Origin: Corticibacter populi
GTDB lineage: Bacteria; Pseudomonadota; Gammaproteobacteria; Burkholderiales; Burkholderiaceae_C
Assembly: GCF_004217315.1 (NCBI RefSeq)
Contig: NZ_SGWR01000002.1
Coordinates: 612,414-676,413 of the forward strand
DNA length: 64,000 nucleotides
Reading direction: 5' to 3'
Shown here: positions 39,152-48,310 of the stretch, piece by piece
How positions within the stretch are numbered: the stretch's first letter is position 1
How the letters are laid out: every line of letters begins with the position of its first letter
Program-made: the position numbers and the translations under genes
The notes under the pieces: generated by a model
Told to the model about the DNA's origin: nothing
Database searches by the model: none
What the model saw: only the letters and a program-made list of their open reading frames with translations

Positions 39152-40564
39152 ATGAAAACAAGCTTTGCCTTCACCTCCCGCCTGGGTCGCCTGGCCCTGG
39201 CGTCGACCGCAGCGGCCGCCTTGGCCGCCTGTGCATCGGCACCCCAGTTCGCCCAGCCCGATGCCAACTTCGAAGGCCGTGTGAGCGTGGTGGAAACACC
39301 CGTCGTCTACGCGGGCAGCACGGTCAAGCTGGCCGGCAGCAACTTCAAGCCGGGCCAGCAGGTACAGTTCTTCTACGAAGGCCAGTCGATCAGCGGCAGC
39401 CCGGTCACAGCCGATGCCGAAGGCAAGTTCACTGTCCAGACGGCCATCCCCGCCCAAGCCGCGCCGGGCCGGCACCCGGTGGTGGTCAGCGTCACCGATC
39501 CGGCTGCCGCGCTGGTCTACCCGCTGAAGGTATCCCCGAACGTGCCGCTGTCGGGCGCCGAACGCTTCGAAGTACAGACCGAGAAGCTGGTACCCGGACT
39601 CTACCAGTCGGCCTACAGTGCCAAGAACAACACGGTGTTCGTGACCTCGGCGGTCGGCCGTCCGCCCGTGACCCGCTCCGAACTGGTCAAGCTCAATGCC
39701 GATACGCTGCAGATCGAGAAACGCGTCTCGCCAGCCGAGGCTCCGGCACGCCGGGGCCGTGACGGCACCGCCCAGCCTGGCGGCCTGTTCGCCGTCTATG
39801 GCGTGGGCGTTGACGATGCCAACGGCAATGTCTGGGTCACGGTCACCCGCCAGAACACCGTGGCGGTATACCGCCAGTCCGATCTGGCTCTGGTCAAGCA
39901 GTTCGAGCCGGGCGCGGCATCGCACGCGCGCGATGTGGTGATCGACGAGCGCCACGGCAAGGCCTTCATCAGCGCCGCGCGCAGCCCGAACGTCGAAGTG
40001 TTCGACACCAAGACGCTGCAGAAGACCGCCTCCATCGTGCTGGAGAGCGGTGTGCGCGGCCCCGCCGCCCAGCCCTTCGCGACCATGAGCCTGGCGCTGG
40101 ATGCCGCCTCGAACCAACTCTTCGTGGTCAGTGCCGGCGGCGAGGTCGCCGTCATCAACACCGCAACCAATGCGGTCGAGAAGGTGCTGCCGGTCAAGGA
40201 TGCGTTCTCGGCCTCGGGCGTAGCCTATGACGCCGCCACCGGCCGCCTGTTCGTGGCTGCGCAGGGCTCGGACAACGTGGTCATCCTCGACGCCAAGAGC
40301 GGTGAAGTGCTCCAGAACGTTCTGGTCGGCGCCGGCGCGCTCAACGTCGCCTTCGATCCGGTCAAGCGCCTGGCCTATGTCAGCAACCGCGGCTCCGGCA
40401 CGCTGACGGTGCTCGATGTCGATGGCAACATCGTCGCCAACCTTGACAACAAGCCGCTGCCCAACCACGTCAGCGTCGGCCCCAACGGCGTGATCTACGC
40501 CGTCAACAAGGGTCCGGCCGACCATGAGGACAGCGACAACATCAAGCGCATCCAGCCCAAGTAA
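39152..40564 (+). CDS. YncE-like beta-propeller lipoprotein
   Basis: This 470-residue protein has a lipoprotein signal (lipobox ALAAC, Cys near residue 27), an Ig-like/TIG-type N-terminal domain (VVYAGSTVKLAGSNFKPGQQ, residues about 45-130), and a seven-bladed YncE-type propeller with repeated units such as NGNVWVTVTRQNTVAVYRQ, ATGRLFVAAQGSDNVVILDA and VKRLAYVSNRGSGTLTVLDV. E. coli YncE is a periplasmic propeller under Fur control; its role is unclear, possibly linked to iron or TonB receptors. Here the lipid anchor and extra domain make a longer version. CAGGAA stands at 7 bases from the ATG. Confidence 0.85.
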   Translation: MKTSFAFTSRLGRLALASTAAAALAACASAPQFAQPDANFEGRVSVVETPVVYAGSTVKLAGSNFKPGQQVQFFYEGQSISGSPVTADAEGKFTVQTAIPAQAAPGRHPVVVSVTDPAAALVYPLKVSPNVPLSGAERFEVQTEKLVPGLYQSAYSAKNNTVFVTSAVGRPPVTRSELVKLNADTLQIEKRVSPAEAPARRGRDGTAQPGGLFAVYGVGVDDANGNVWVTVTRQNTVAVYRQSDLALVKQFEPGAASHARDVVIDERHGKAFISAARSPNVEVFDTKTLQKTASIVLESGVRGPAAQPFATMSLALDAASNQLFVVSAGGEVAVINTATNAVEKVLPVKDAFSASGVAYDAATGRLFVAAQGSDNVVILDAKSGEVLQNVLVGAGALNVAFDPVKRLAYVSNRGSGTLTVLDVDGNIVANLDNKPLPNHVSVGPNGVIYAVNKGPADHEDSDNIKRIQPK

Positions 40565-40581
40565 GCGGCAGGGCACCGGAT

Positions 40582-40648
40582 TTCCGGGTCCGCCCAAAGC
40601 AAAGCGGCCGCCTTGAAGGCGGCCGCTTTGCTTTGGGCGGACCCGGAA
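40582..40648 (+). terminator. Very long perfect palindrome, probable terminator
   Basis: Two 33-base arms (40582-40614 and 40616-40648) are perfect reverse complements around a single G. The inner part (GCGGCCGCCTT and its mate) with TTTGCTTT after it looks like a normal terminator; the outer part extends pairing with CCGGGTCCGCC. It is 17 bases after the YncE-like gene. Confidence 0.85.
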
Positions 40649-40766
40649 GCGTGATAATGCCCCAGACCGTCTTCAACGGTGCCCCCCAAAAAACACCGCT
40701 GAAGACCTTTCGTACCCGTCCCTTCATCTGCCCTGGCGGCCGCCAGCCGCGGCCGCGCCGAATGCC

Positions 40767-41798
40767 ATGCCGATCACACCCCAGGAAGCCCTGCAACGCA
40801 CCATCGAACACCGCGAGATCTTCCACGATGAAATGCTGCACCTGATGCGGCTGATCATGAACGGCGAGATCTCACCACTGATGACGGCGGCCATCGTCAC
40901 GGGTCTGCGCGTCAAGAAGGAGACCATCGGCGAGATCACTGCCGCCGCCTCGGTGATGCGCGAACTCTCCAACAAGGTGACGGTGGCCGACCCGGCCAAC
41001 CTGGTCGATGTGGTCGGCACCGGCGGCGACGGCGCGCACAGCTTCAACATCTCGACCTGCGCCACCTTCGTCATCGCCGCGGCTGGCGCCAAAGTCAGCA
41101 AGCATGGCGGACGCAGTGTCTCGAGCAAGAGCGGCAGCGCCGATGTGATGGAAGCGCTGGGTGTCAACATCAACCTCGCGCCAGCGCAGATCGCCGAGAG
41201 CATCGAGGCCACCGGCATCGGATTCATGTTCGCCCCCAATCACCATCCGGCCATGAAAAATGTCGCGCCGATCCGCAAGGAGATGGGCGTGCGCAGCATC
41301 TTCAACATCCTGGGCCCGCTCACCAATCCGGCCGGTGCGCCCAACATCCTGATGGGCGTCTTCCATCCGGACCTGGTCGGCATCCAGGTGCGCGCGCTCG
41401 AACGCCTGGGCGCCAGCCATGCACTGGTGGTCCACGGCAAGGATGGCCTCGACGAGATCAGCCTGGGCAGCTCGACGCTGGTGGGCGAACTCAAGGATGG
41501 CCAGATCCGCGAATACGAGATCCACCCCGAGGACTTCGGACTGGCCATGGCCAGCACCCGCACCATTCGCGCCGAGTCGCCGGAGCAGTCACGCCGGATG
41601 CTCATTGACGTGCTCGAAGGCGCCAGCGGGCCGGCGCGCGACATCGTGGTGCTCAACGCCGGAGGCGCACTCTACGCGGCCAATCGCGTCCGCGACATCG
41701 CCGAGGGCATAGCGCTGGCGCGCGAGGCCATCGACAGTGGCAAAGCCAGGCGCAAGCTCGACGAACTGGTGCAGTTCACCCAAGCGGTTGCGGCCTGA
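40767..41798 (+). CDS. trpD: Anthranilate phosphoribosyltransferase
   Basis: This 343-residue enzyme makes phosphoribosyl-anthranilate in tryptophan synthesis. The PRPP loop [14 protein letters not shown] begins at residue 84, followed by [24 protein letters not shown] and the anthranilate-side [14 protein letters not shown]. Length and motifs are standard. In most betaproteobacteria trpD lies in a trpE-trpG-trpD-trpC group; here the upstream gene is unrelated and no other trp gene is in the window. A 78-residue membrane protein follows after 14 bases. Confidence 0.95.
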   Translation: MPITPQEALQRTIEHREIFHDEMLHLMRLIMNGEISPLMTAAIVTGLRVKKETIGEITAAASVMRELSNKVTVADPANLVDVVGTGGDGAHSFNISTCATFVIAAAGAKVSKHGGRSVSSKSGSADVMEALGVNINLAPAQIAESIEATGIGFMFAPNHHPAMKNVAPIRKEMGVRSIFNILGPLTNPAGAPNILMGVFHPDLVGIQVRALERLGASHALVVHGKDGLDEISLGSSTLVGELKDGQIREYEIHPEDFGLAMASTRTIRAESPEQSRRMLIDVLEGASGPARDIVVLNAGGALYAANRVRDIAEGIALAREAIDSGKARRKLDELVQFTQAVAA

Positions 41799-41812
41799 AC
41801 CAGGGTGCGCAG

Positions 41813-42049
41813 ATGACGACCGCCCTCTGGAACCATCCGGGCACCTGGATCGCGCTGGGCATTTCGCTGCTGTTCATCGTGGTGGCCATCGCCATGCACC
41901 TGGTGTTCGTGCGCATTCTGAAAGCCGCTCCACCCGAGGCGAGTCGACCCGCGGCTCCGGCCATGGTCGCGAATGGCATCTCCACCCCAGCGCACCCGCC
42001 CGCCACGGACAGCCCGGTCGAGGGGACGGACAGCGGCGGCGGCCGTTAG
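41813..42049 (+). CDS. Small single-pass membrane protein, unknown
   Basis: This 78-residue protein has one hydrophobic helix (residues about 11-34) and a Pro/Ala/Gly-rich C-terminus with no known domain. CAGGG stands 7 bases before the ATG, and the gene starts 14 bases after trpD, so it is probably co-transcribed with it. It converges on dapB with a 7-bp gap. Reality as a protein is likely but not proven. Confidence 0.55.
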   Translation: MTTALWNHPGTWIALGISLLFIVVAIAMHLVFVRILKAAPPEASRPAAPAMVANGISTPAHPPATDSPVEGTDSGGGR

Positions 42050-42056
42050 AACCTGT

Positions 42057-42869
42057 TCAGCGCAGGCCCAGCACGTCGAACATGTCGTACAGGCCGCTCT
42101 CGCGGCTGGCCAGGAAGGCGGCGGCGCGCAGGCTGCCCTGGGCGTAGCCGGCCCGGCTCGACGATTTGTGGCTGATCTCGATGCGCTCGCCGGTGCCGGC
42201 GAACATCACCGTGTGATCGCCCACGATGTCGCCGCCGCGGATGGTGGCGAAACCGATCGAGGACGGGTCGCGCTCGCCGGTGTGACCGTAGCGCTCATAG
42301 ACCGCGCAGTCCTTGAGATCGCGGCCCAGCGCCCCGGCGATGATCTCGCCCATCTTGAGTGCCGTGCCCGAGGGCGCATCGACCTTGTGACGGTGGTGCG
42401 CCTCGATGATCTCGATGTCGTAGCCGGTGGAGAGCGCCTTGGCGGCCATCTCCAGCAGCTTGAAAGTGACATTGACACCCACGCTCATGTTCGGCGAGAA
42501 CACGATGGCATGGCGCTGGGCAAAGCCGGCGATCTGCGCCTTCTGCGCCGCATCGAAACCGGTGGTGCCGATCACCGCCTTGACGCCCAGTTCCGCGCAG
42601 ACCTGCAGGTGTTCGAGCGTGCCATCCGGACGGGTGAAGTCGATCAGCACATCAGCGCCCTGCAGACCGTGCGCCACATCGTCGGTAATGGCTACGCTGC
42701 TGGTCTTGCCGAGGAATGCGCCAGCGTCCTGACCCAGCATGGCGCTGCCAGACCGGTCGAACGCCCCCGAGAGGCGCAGCGCGGGGTTGTCCAGCACGGC
42801 CTCGATCAGCATGCGGCCCATGCGGCCGTTCGCACCGGCAATGGCAATGTTCAGGACGGAATCGGTCAT
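42057..42869 (-). CDS. dapB: 4-hydroxy-tetrahydrodipicolinate reductase
   Basis: This 270-residue NAD(P)H-dependent reductase belongs to lysine/diaminopimelate synthesis. The nucleotide loop [14 protein letters not shown], the active-site motif [23 protein letters not shown] and the substrate segment [11 protein letters not shown] are all present, and the length fits E. coli DapB (273). It lies 119 bp after bamE on the same strand, in the fur/bamE-dapB order that I recognise from betaproteobacteria. Confidence 0.96.
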   Translation of the reverse strand: MTDSVLNIAIAGANGRMGRMLIEAVLDNPALRLSGAFDRSGSAMLGQDAGAFLGKTSSVAITDDVAHGLQGADVLIDFTRPDGTLEHLQVCAELGVKAVIGTTGFDAAQKAQIAGFAQRHAIVFSPNMSVGVNVTFKLLEMAAKALSTGYDIEIIEAHHRHKVDAPSGTALKMGEIIAGALGRDLKDCAVYERYGHTGERDPSSIGFATIRGGDIVGDHTVMFAGTGERIEISHKSSSRAGYAQGSLRAAAFLASRESGLYDMFDVLGLR

Positions 42870-42987
42870 GGTGGTGTCAATGGGTGGGAAACGGGGAAAT
42901 GGCGCACGAGCGGACAGAAGGCAGCGGCTCTCACCAAGGAGACCTCTGTGCATGCAACCGGGGCACCCACAGGTCTCAGACAGCCGT

Positions 42988-43539
42988 TCAGCGCTCGAGC
43001 GGTGGGTAGCTGCCGGCCGGGCGCGGCGCCGGCTCGGCGGCTGCCGCAGCCGTCGCACCGCCCTCATCCGGCTTGGGCGCATAGCGCTCAAGCTGCTCGG
43101 GCGAGGCCTCGAGCTTGGGAACGCGCGGCTTGGCGTTGCGCGAACCGAGTTGGGCCACGAACTCGGTTTCGGCCGGCATTTCGTCGCCCTCGACACATTC
43201 GAGCACGAAGCCGCTGAAGTACACCGTCAGGCGCTTGGTTTCGATGTCCCGGCCCTTGCGCCGCATCGAGAACACATAGTCCCAACGGTCGGCGTGAAAC
43301 AGGCTGGTGACCAGTGGCGTACCGAGGATATCGCGCACCTGCTCGCGCGACATGCCAGGATGCAGGGCCTCGACCTGTTCACGCGAGACGAAGTTGCCTT
43401 GCACGACCTCGACCTGATAGGGCGTGATCGCATCAACCAACTGATGGCTGGTCCGATTGAAGCTGCTGCAACCGGCCAGCAACGCAACAATCACTGCCGC
43501 CGCCAGAGTGGCCGGGCCACGCGTAGAAGTTTGAATCAT
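42988..43539 (-). CDS. bamE: Outer membrane assembly lipoprotein BamE
   Basis: This 183-residue lipoprotein (lipobox LLAGC, Cys near 24) is a small part of the BAM complex that inserts outer-membrane proteins. The BamE core is visible: [34 protein letters not shown] and the strand [12 protein letters not shown]. The C-terminal 60 residues are an Ala/Pro-rich tail absent in E. coli BamE (113 residues). It is divergent from fur with about 104 bp between starts. Confidence 0.93.
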   Translation of the reverse strand: MIQTSTRGPATLAAAVIVALLAGCSSFNRTSHQLVDAITPYQVEVVQGNFVSREQVEALHPGMSREQVRDILGTPLVTSLFHADRWDYVFSMRRKGRDIETKRLTVYFSGFVLECVEGDEMPAETEFVAQLGSRNAKPRVPKLEASPEQLERYAPKPDEGGATAAAAAEPAPRPAGSYPPLER

Positions 43540-43643
43540 TGCTGGGAAATCTTTGACCAGAGAGGATATGATGCATGCATTGTAGCGGCAGCATCCCTGC
43601 CATTGAGGGCCGGCAATGGCCTTAATTGCTGACAGGATTTGGC

Positions 43644-44066
43644 ATGACCAACAATATCGAGGAACTCAAAAGCACCGGGCTCAAAGCCACTTTGCCCCGA
43701 CTCAAGATCCTGGAGATTTTCCAGCGAGCCAAGCAGCGCCACATGACGGCCGAAGACGTGTACCGCATCCTGCTCGACGAGCGTTCGGACATCGGCTTGG
43801 CCACCGTCTACCGCGTGCTCACCCAGTTCGAGCAGGCCGGCATTCTCGACCGCCGCAACTTCGAGAGCGGCAAGGCGATCTACGAACTCAACGAAGGCCA
43901 GCCGCACGACCACATGGTCTGCACCGCGACCGGCAAGGTCGAGGAGTTCTATGACGCGGAGATCGAAAAGCGCCTGCGTCAGATCGCCGAGGAGCGTGGC
44001 TGGGTCGTGCACGACCATGCCATCACCATCTATGGCACCTGCCCCGAGGTCAACAGCAAGGGCTGA
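43644..44066 (+). CDS. fur: Ferric uptake regulator Fur
   Basis: This 140-residue repressor has the winged-helix DNA domain (SDIGLATVYRVLTQFEQAGIL, recognition helix near residues 49-64) and the metal/dimer domain with His88, Asp89, His90, Cys93 and His123/His125. Only Cys93 of the classical CxxC is kept (CTAT) while Cys133 occurs later. ATG 43644 has AGGA at a good distance. Candidate operators in this window are at 38953-38979 and, weaker, 19834-19857. Confidence 0.95.
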   Translation: MTNNIEELKSTGLKATLPRLKILEIFQRAKQRHMTAEDVYRILLDERSDIGLATVYRVLTQFEQAGILDRRNFESGKAIYELNEGQPHDHMVCTATGKVEEFYDAEIEKRLRQIAEERGWVVHDHAITIYGTCPEVNSKG

Positions 44067-44229
44067 GGTTGCGGCCCCAGCCAGCAACGCGCCAGCCATC
44101 CGCCCGAAGCGCCCTTAGGGGCCCTCGCGGCAACACCTCTCCCCCAGCAGCAATCACCTGACCGGCCTTCCTGTCGGCGCGCGCCTGCGTGCCCCGGCCC
44201 CATTCCCATCCCAGGCCCATCGCGCCATC

Positions 44230-45021
44230 ATGTTGCTGCTGCTCAAACTCACGCTGGTGCCACTGTGCATTGCCGGCATCACGCTGGCGGGCCGCCGCTG
44301 GGGGTCGGCACTGGCCGGACTGCTGGGCGGTTGCCCGATTGTCGGCGGCCCCATCGTGATCTTCATTGCCGCCGAGCAAGGCCTGGCGTTTGGCGCCCAG
44401 GCCGCCACCGCCGCACTCTATGCCGTCGTCTGCCTGCTGGCCTATGGCACGGCCTATGCCTGGGCAAGCCTGCGGTGGCCGTGGCCGGGGACGCTGGCAA
44501 TCGGGCTGGTGATCTGGTTCCTGGCGGCGGCAGCGATGACGCGGCTGCCGCAGGCGCCCTGGGCTGCCACGCTGGCGGCACTGCTCGCGCTGCTGATCCT
44601 GCCGGCCTTGCAGCCGCGCGTGCCTGCCTCGACGCGGGCGCCCACGCGCAGCATCCGCGACCTGCCCTATCGCATGCTCACGGCAACCTTGCTGACGCTG
44701 GCGGTGACCGGCGCGGCCAGCATGCTCGGCGCGGTCTGGAGCGGCATGCTGGCGGCTTTTCCGATCGTCAGCCTGACCCTGGCCGTGTTCACACACGCCT
44801 TCCAGGGCAGCGCACAGGTGGTCGCCATGTTCCATGGCATGACACGTGGCCTGGGCTCTTTCACGGCATTCTTCCTGGTGCTGGCGCTGGCCTGGCCCGC
44901 ACTGAACCTGTGGCAGGGCAGCCTGCTGGCCATCGCCGTGGCACTGAGCATGCAACTGGTGCTGCGCGCCATCGCACATTGGCGCATGGCGGGACGCCGC
45001 TCAGTCGAACGCGGAGTCTGA
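44230..45021 (+). CDS. Membrane protein with two GlpM-like halves
   Basis: This 263-residue protein has about eight helices. Two similar segments, [24 protein letters not shown] (about residues 28-52) and [23 protein letters not shown] (about 173-196), imply an internal duplication; both resemble the core of GlpM-type small membrane proteins. The function is unknown. The last 21 bases overlap the 3' end of hprK on the other strand. It stands alone after fur with a 163-bp gap. Confidence 0.7.
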   Translation: MLLLLKLTLVPLCIAGITLAGRRWGSALAGLLGGCPIVGGPIVIFIAAEQGLAFGAQAATAALYAVVCLLAYGTAYAWASLRWPWPGTLAIGLVIWFLAAAAMTRLPQAPWAATLAALLALLILPALQPRVPASTRAPTRSIRDLPYRMLTATLLTLAVTGAASMLGAVWSGMLAAFPIVSLTLAVFTHAFQGSAQVVAMFHGMTRGLGSFTAFFLVLALAWPALNLWQGSLLAIAVALSMQLVLRAIAHWRMAGRRSVERGV

Positions 45022-45987
45022 AGGAGCACCGTTCGGGGGCGCCGTGGCACGCGCCATGGCCTGGCGCTGGCGCTCGGTGAATTCGCGGTAGGTGTCGATG
45101 CCACGCACTTGCAGGATGTAGTTGCGCACCGCCGCCTCGACCAGCACGGCGATGTTGCGGCCGGCCATCACCTGGATGATGGCCTTGCGCACCGGCACGC
45201 CCAGCACGTTCTCGGTCAATGGCTCGTGCGGCAGGCGCTCGTAGTCGCGCTCGAGCGTCTCGCGCCGCACCAGATGCACGATCAGCCGCAGCCGCATGCG
45301 CCGGCGCACCGCCGTCTCGCCGAAGATCGTCCGGATGTCGAGCAAGCCGATGCCACGCACCTCCAGCAGGTTCTGCAGCAGCTCGGGGCATTTGCCCTCC
45401 AGGGCGTTCTGGTTGATCTGCACGATGTCGACAATGTCGTCGGCCACCAGACCATGGCCGCGCGAGATCAGCTCCAGTCCCAGTTCGCTCTTGCCCAGGC
45501 CGGACTCGCCGGTGATCAGCACGCCGATGCCCAGGATGTCCATGAAGACACCATGCATGGTGGTGCTGGCGGCGAACAGCTTGAACAGATAGCTGCGCAG
45601 CACATCGATCACATAGGCCGATGGTTCGTCGGTGGCGAACATCGGGATTTGCGCGCTTTCGCACAAATCGATCAGTTGCCCCGGTGCCTGCTGGCCATCG
45701 GCCAGCACCAGCAGCGGCGGCTCCAGCGTGGTGATCCGGGCGATGCGGCGGCGGCAGTCCTCGGCGGTGGAATTGGTCAGGTAGGCGATTTCGCGCTCGC
45801 CGAGCACCTGGGCACGAAACGGATGGATGTAGTTGAGGTAGCCAACCAGATCGGCACCAGCGCGCGCCGAGCGCAGGGCGTTCTCATCGAAACGGCGCGC
45901 ATAGGCGTCCCGCCCGGCCACCCAGCGCCATTGCAGCATGGTGCTGAATTCGTCGAAAAGCAGCTGGGCACTGACGGTGTTGCTCAT
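45001..45987 (-). CDS. hprK: HPr kinase/phosphorylase
   Basis: This 328-residue enzyme phosphorylates and dephosphorylates HPr at a serine. The N-terminal domain ends with the conserved [25 protein letters not shown] block, whose P-loop is residues 160-167, and the C-terminal [19 protein letters not shown] and [15 protein letters not shown] motifs complete the K4/K3 loops. In betaproteobacteria it links the incomplete PTS to regulation. It starts 29 bases after ptsN on the same strand and should be co-transcribed with it. Confidence 0.95.
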   Translation of the reverse strand: MSNTVSAQLLFDEFSTMLQWRWVAGRDAYARRFDENALRSARAGADLVGYLNYIHPFRAQVLGEREIAYLTNSTAEDCRRRIARITTLEPPLLVLADGQQAPGQLIDLCESAQIPMFATDEPSAYVIDVLRSYLFKLFAASTTMHGVFMDILGIGVLITGESGLGKSELGLELISRGHGLVADDIVDIVQINQNALEGKCPELLQNLLEVRGIGLLDIRTIFGETAVRRRMRLRLIVHLVRRETLERDYERLPHEPLTENVLGVPVRKAIIQVMAGRNIAVLVEAAVRNYILQVRGIDTYREFTERQRQAMARATAPPNGAPSDSAFD

Positions 45988-46016
45988 GCGGCGCCCGCCT
46001 CTCATCCAGGGCCTGC

Positions 46017-46496
46017 TCAGGTCTCGAGCGGCTGGGGCTGCGCTGATTGCCATTCGGCGATCATCGAATGCAGCGTCTGAGCGTCCGTGCAGTGGATCAG
46101 GGCTTCGCGCAGAGGGGCGTTGCTGAGCAGTTCGGCGATCTCGGAGAGGATCTCCAGGTGCTTTTCGGTAGCCGCCTCGGGCACCAGCAAAAAGATCATG
46201 AAGCTGACGGGCAGCTCGTCGGGCGCATCGAAGCCGATGGGCTGCGCCAGCTGGAACACCGCCGCCATGGGCGTGCGCAGGCCCTTGATGCGGCCATGCG
46301 GAATGGCCACCCGATGGCCCAGACCCGTCGAACCAAGACGCTCGCGCGCGAACAGGCTGTCCGTCACCACGGCGCGGGAGAGGCCATGCAGGCTCTCGAA
46401 CAAAAGCCCGGCTTCCTCGAATGCCCTCTTCTTGCTGGTGACCTCGACGTTCACCAGCACCTGCTGCTGCGGAAGAATGGATGCTAAACGGTTCAT
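46017..46496 (-). CDS. ptsN: PTS IIA-like nitrogen regulatory protein PtsN
   Basis: This 159-residue EIIA-Ntr protein takes a phosphate from the nitrogen PTS and regulates potassium and stress responses rather than importing sugar. The phosphorylated residue is His67 in [14 protein letters not shown]. The start at 46496 (MNRLASILP) fits the family. It lies between a hairpin after hpf and hprK, so ptsN-hprK may have their own promoter or receive read-through. Confidence 0.95.
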   Translation of the reverse strand: MNRLASILPQQQVLVNVEVTSKKRAFEEAGLLFESLHGLSRAVVTDSLFARERLGSTGLGHRVAIPHGRIKGLRTPMAAVFQLAQPIGFDAPDELPVSFMIFLLVPEAATEKHLEILSEIAELLSNAPLREALIHCTDAQTLHSMIAEWQSAQPQPLET

Positions 46497-46590
46497 AACT
46501 GGGCGTTGATTATGCACGTGTGGGCGGCTGGCACGCTTGAAAAGCCGTATTTTCGAGGATGTTCCGCAAGATTGCGGTTTTCTGCATGAA

Positions 46591-46622
46591 AAATGCCAGC
46601 CCACAGCATGTGGCTGGCATGG
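46591..46622 (-). terminator. Terminator/attenuator between hpf and ptsN
   Basis: ATGCCAGCC (46595-46603) pairs with GGCTGGCAT (46614-46622) and is followed on the minus strand by TTTTT. It lies after hpf and ahead of ptsN, so it could separate their expression. Confidence 0.85.
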
Positions 46623-46658
46623 TGTGCACCACCGCGCCGCATCGGCGCGGTGCCTTGT

Positions 46659-46994
46659 TCAGGCCGACAGGGTCTTCTTGTGGGCCTCGTAGTCGTGCTC
46701 CTTGAGCTTGTCCTTGTGCTTGACGACCTGGCGGTCGAGCTTGTCGATCAACTCATCGACGGCAGCGTACAAATCCTCGTGGGTGGTCTTGACATGGATG
46801 TCGCCGCCCTTGAGCAGCATGGTGCACTCGGCACTTTGGCGGCTCTCCTTTTCCTTGGTATTTTCCAGCGACAGCAGCACCCGCACATCGATGACCTGGT
46901 CGAACCGCTTGGCCACCCGGGCCATCTTGCTGGTGACGTAGTCACGCAGCGCCGGGGTCACTTCCAGATGATGTCCGCTGATTGTCAGATTCAT
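46659..46994 (-). CDS. hpf: Ribosome hibernation promoting factor, short form
   Basis: This 111-residue protein has the S30AE/YfiA fold: MNLTISGHHLEVTPALRDYVTSK at the start and the basic helix segment KTTHEDLYAAVDELIDKLDRQVVKHKDKLKEH. It lacks the long-form dimerisation domain. It binds the 30S subunit in stationary phase. A strong ribosome site (AAGGAGAT) precedes the ATG. Normally it directly follows rpoN in this group; here it heads a separate hpf-ptsN-hprK run. Confidence 0.93.
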   Translation of the reverse strand: MNLTISGHHLEVTPALRDYVTSKMARVAKRFDQVIDVRVLLSLENTKEKESRQSAECTMLLKGGDIHVKTTHEDLYAAVDELIDKLDRQVVKHKDKLKEHDYEAHKKTLSA

Positions 46995-47300
46995 ATACCC
47001 ATCTCCTTGTCACGCGCCATGGATCGGATGTCCGCGCCGCTGGCATGACAGATGACAGCGGACCGCAGACGCCACGCCGGCCACCCGCGACAGGCCACTT
47101 GGCGCCTGGCCCTGCAGGGCCGCCGAATGCGGTAACCGGCGGAACCACTATGCGCTGGCCCCGGGCTTTGCGCAAGCCCAACCGCAAGCCCTGTGCCGGC
47201 TTTGTCAGGCAATTCCAAACGGGGGTGAATTTTGGGCACAATGGTGGATGCTGCCGGCGGGCGCCAGCAGCATTCGTGCCTTTCATTTCCTGCCACCGCC
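46995..47300. other. Divergent hpf/purC intergenic region
   Basis: This 306-bp gap should hold the promoters of hpf and purC. A possible weak -35 TTGTCA is at 47202-47207, upstream of purC, with no good -10 at the right distance. I see no gene or recognisable riboswitch. Confidence 0.35.
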
Positions 47301-48209
47301 ATGACCACCGCCCTTCACACTTCTTCCCTGACCTCTCTTCCCCTGCTGGCGCGGGGCAAGGTGCGCGACAACTACGCCGTTGGCGAAGACCGCATCCTGA
47401 TGGTGGCCAGCGACCGCATCTCGGCATTCGATGTCATCATGGGCGAGCCCATCCCCGGCAAGGGCGTGCTGCTCACGCAAATGGCGCTGTTCTGGTTCGA
47501 CAAGCTCACCGGCATCTGCCCCAACCACCTGACCGGCGATGCACCCGAGAGCGTCGTCACCGAGGCCGAAAAGGCCCAGATCAAGGGGCGCTCGATGCTG
47601 GTCAAGCGCCTCAAGCCCATCCCGATCGAGGCAGTGGTGCGCGGCTACCTGGCCGGCAGCGGCTGGAAGGAATACCAGCAGAGCCAATCGGTCTGCGGCG
47701 TGCCGCTGCCGGCGGGACTGAGCAACGCCGCGCGCCTGCCCGAGCCGATCTACACGCCGGCTGCCAAGGCCGAGATGGGCGAGCACGACGAGAACATCAG
47801 CTTCGAGAAGACGGTGGAGATCGTCGGCGACGAACTGGCCGCACAGATCCGCGACATCAGCATTGCGCTCTACAAGAAGGCGGCCATGTTCGCCCAGACC
47901 AAGGGTATGATCATTGCCGATACCAAGTTCGAGTTCGGGCTGGACGAGAATGGCACGCTGACGCTGATGGACGAGGTGCTCACGCCCGACAGCTCGCGCT
48001 ACTGGCCGGTGGAAGGCTACGAGGCCGCGTTCCGCGCCGGCCAGAACCCGCCCAGCTACGACAAGCAGTTCGTGCGCGACTGGCTCGAGCAAGTGCGCAT
48101 CAACGGTCAGCCTTGGGACAAGACGCCACCGGCGCCGCGCCTGCCGCGCGAGGTCATCGAGAAGACAGCTGCCAAGTATCAGGAAGCGCTCGAGCGGCTC
48201 AAGGCCTGA
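47301..48209 (+). CDS. purC: SAICAR synthetase
   Basis: This 302-residue enzyme joins aspartate to CAIR in purine synthesis. Family blocks are [29 protein letters not shown] at the N-terminus, [25 protein letters not shown] and [29 protein letters not shown]. The length is of the roughly 300-residue class found in betaproteobacteria and yeast rather than the 237-residue E. coli type. A perfect hairpin terminator lies between it and corA. Confidence 0.95.
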   Translation: MTTALHTSSLTSLPLLARGKVRDNYAVGEDRILMVASDRISAFDVIMGEPIPGKGVLLTQMALFWFDKLTGICPNHLTGDAPESVVTEAEKAQIKGRSMLVKRLKPIPIEAVVRGYLAGSGWKEYQQSQSVCGVPLPAGLSNAARLPEPIYTPAAKAEMGEHDENISFEKTVEIVGDELAAQIRDISIALYKKAAMFAQTKGMIIADTKFEFGLDENGTLTLMDEVLTPDSSRYWPVEGYEAAFRAGQNPPSYDKQFVRDWLEQVRINGQPWDKTPPAPRLPREVIEKTAAKYQEALERLKA

Positions 48210-48260
48210 GCCCAAGCCAGCCGCCCGTGCGCGGGGGGGGGCGCGGGCCGCCGCAGAAGA

Positions 48261-48289
48261 CAAAGGGCTGCGCAATGCGCAGCCCTTTG
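48261..48289. terminator. Bidirectional terminator between purC and corA
   Basis: CAAAGGGCTGCGC (48261-48273) and GCGCAGCCCTTTG (48277-48289) are perfect complements around a three-base loop. It is shared by two converging genes. A run of nine G (48233-48241) lies just upstream. Confidence 0.88.
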
Positions 48290-48310
48290 CCGTCATGGAG
48301 CCAGCCCTGC

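Noticed and set aside
48233-48241. Run of nine G as a phase-variable tract
   Set aside because: It lies after the purC stop, outside any gene, so slippage would not switch a reading frame.
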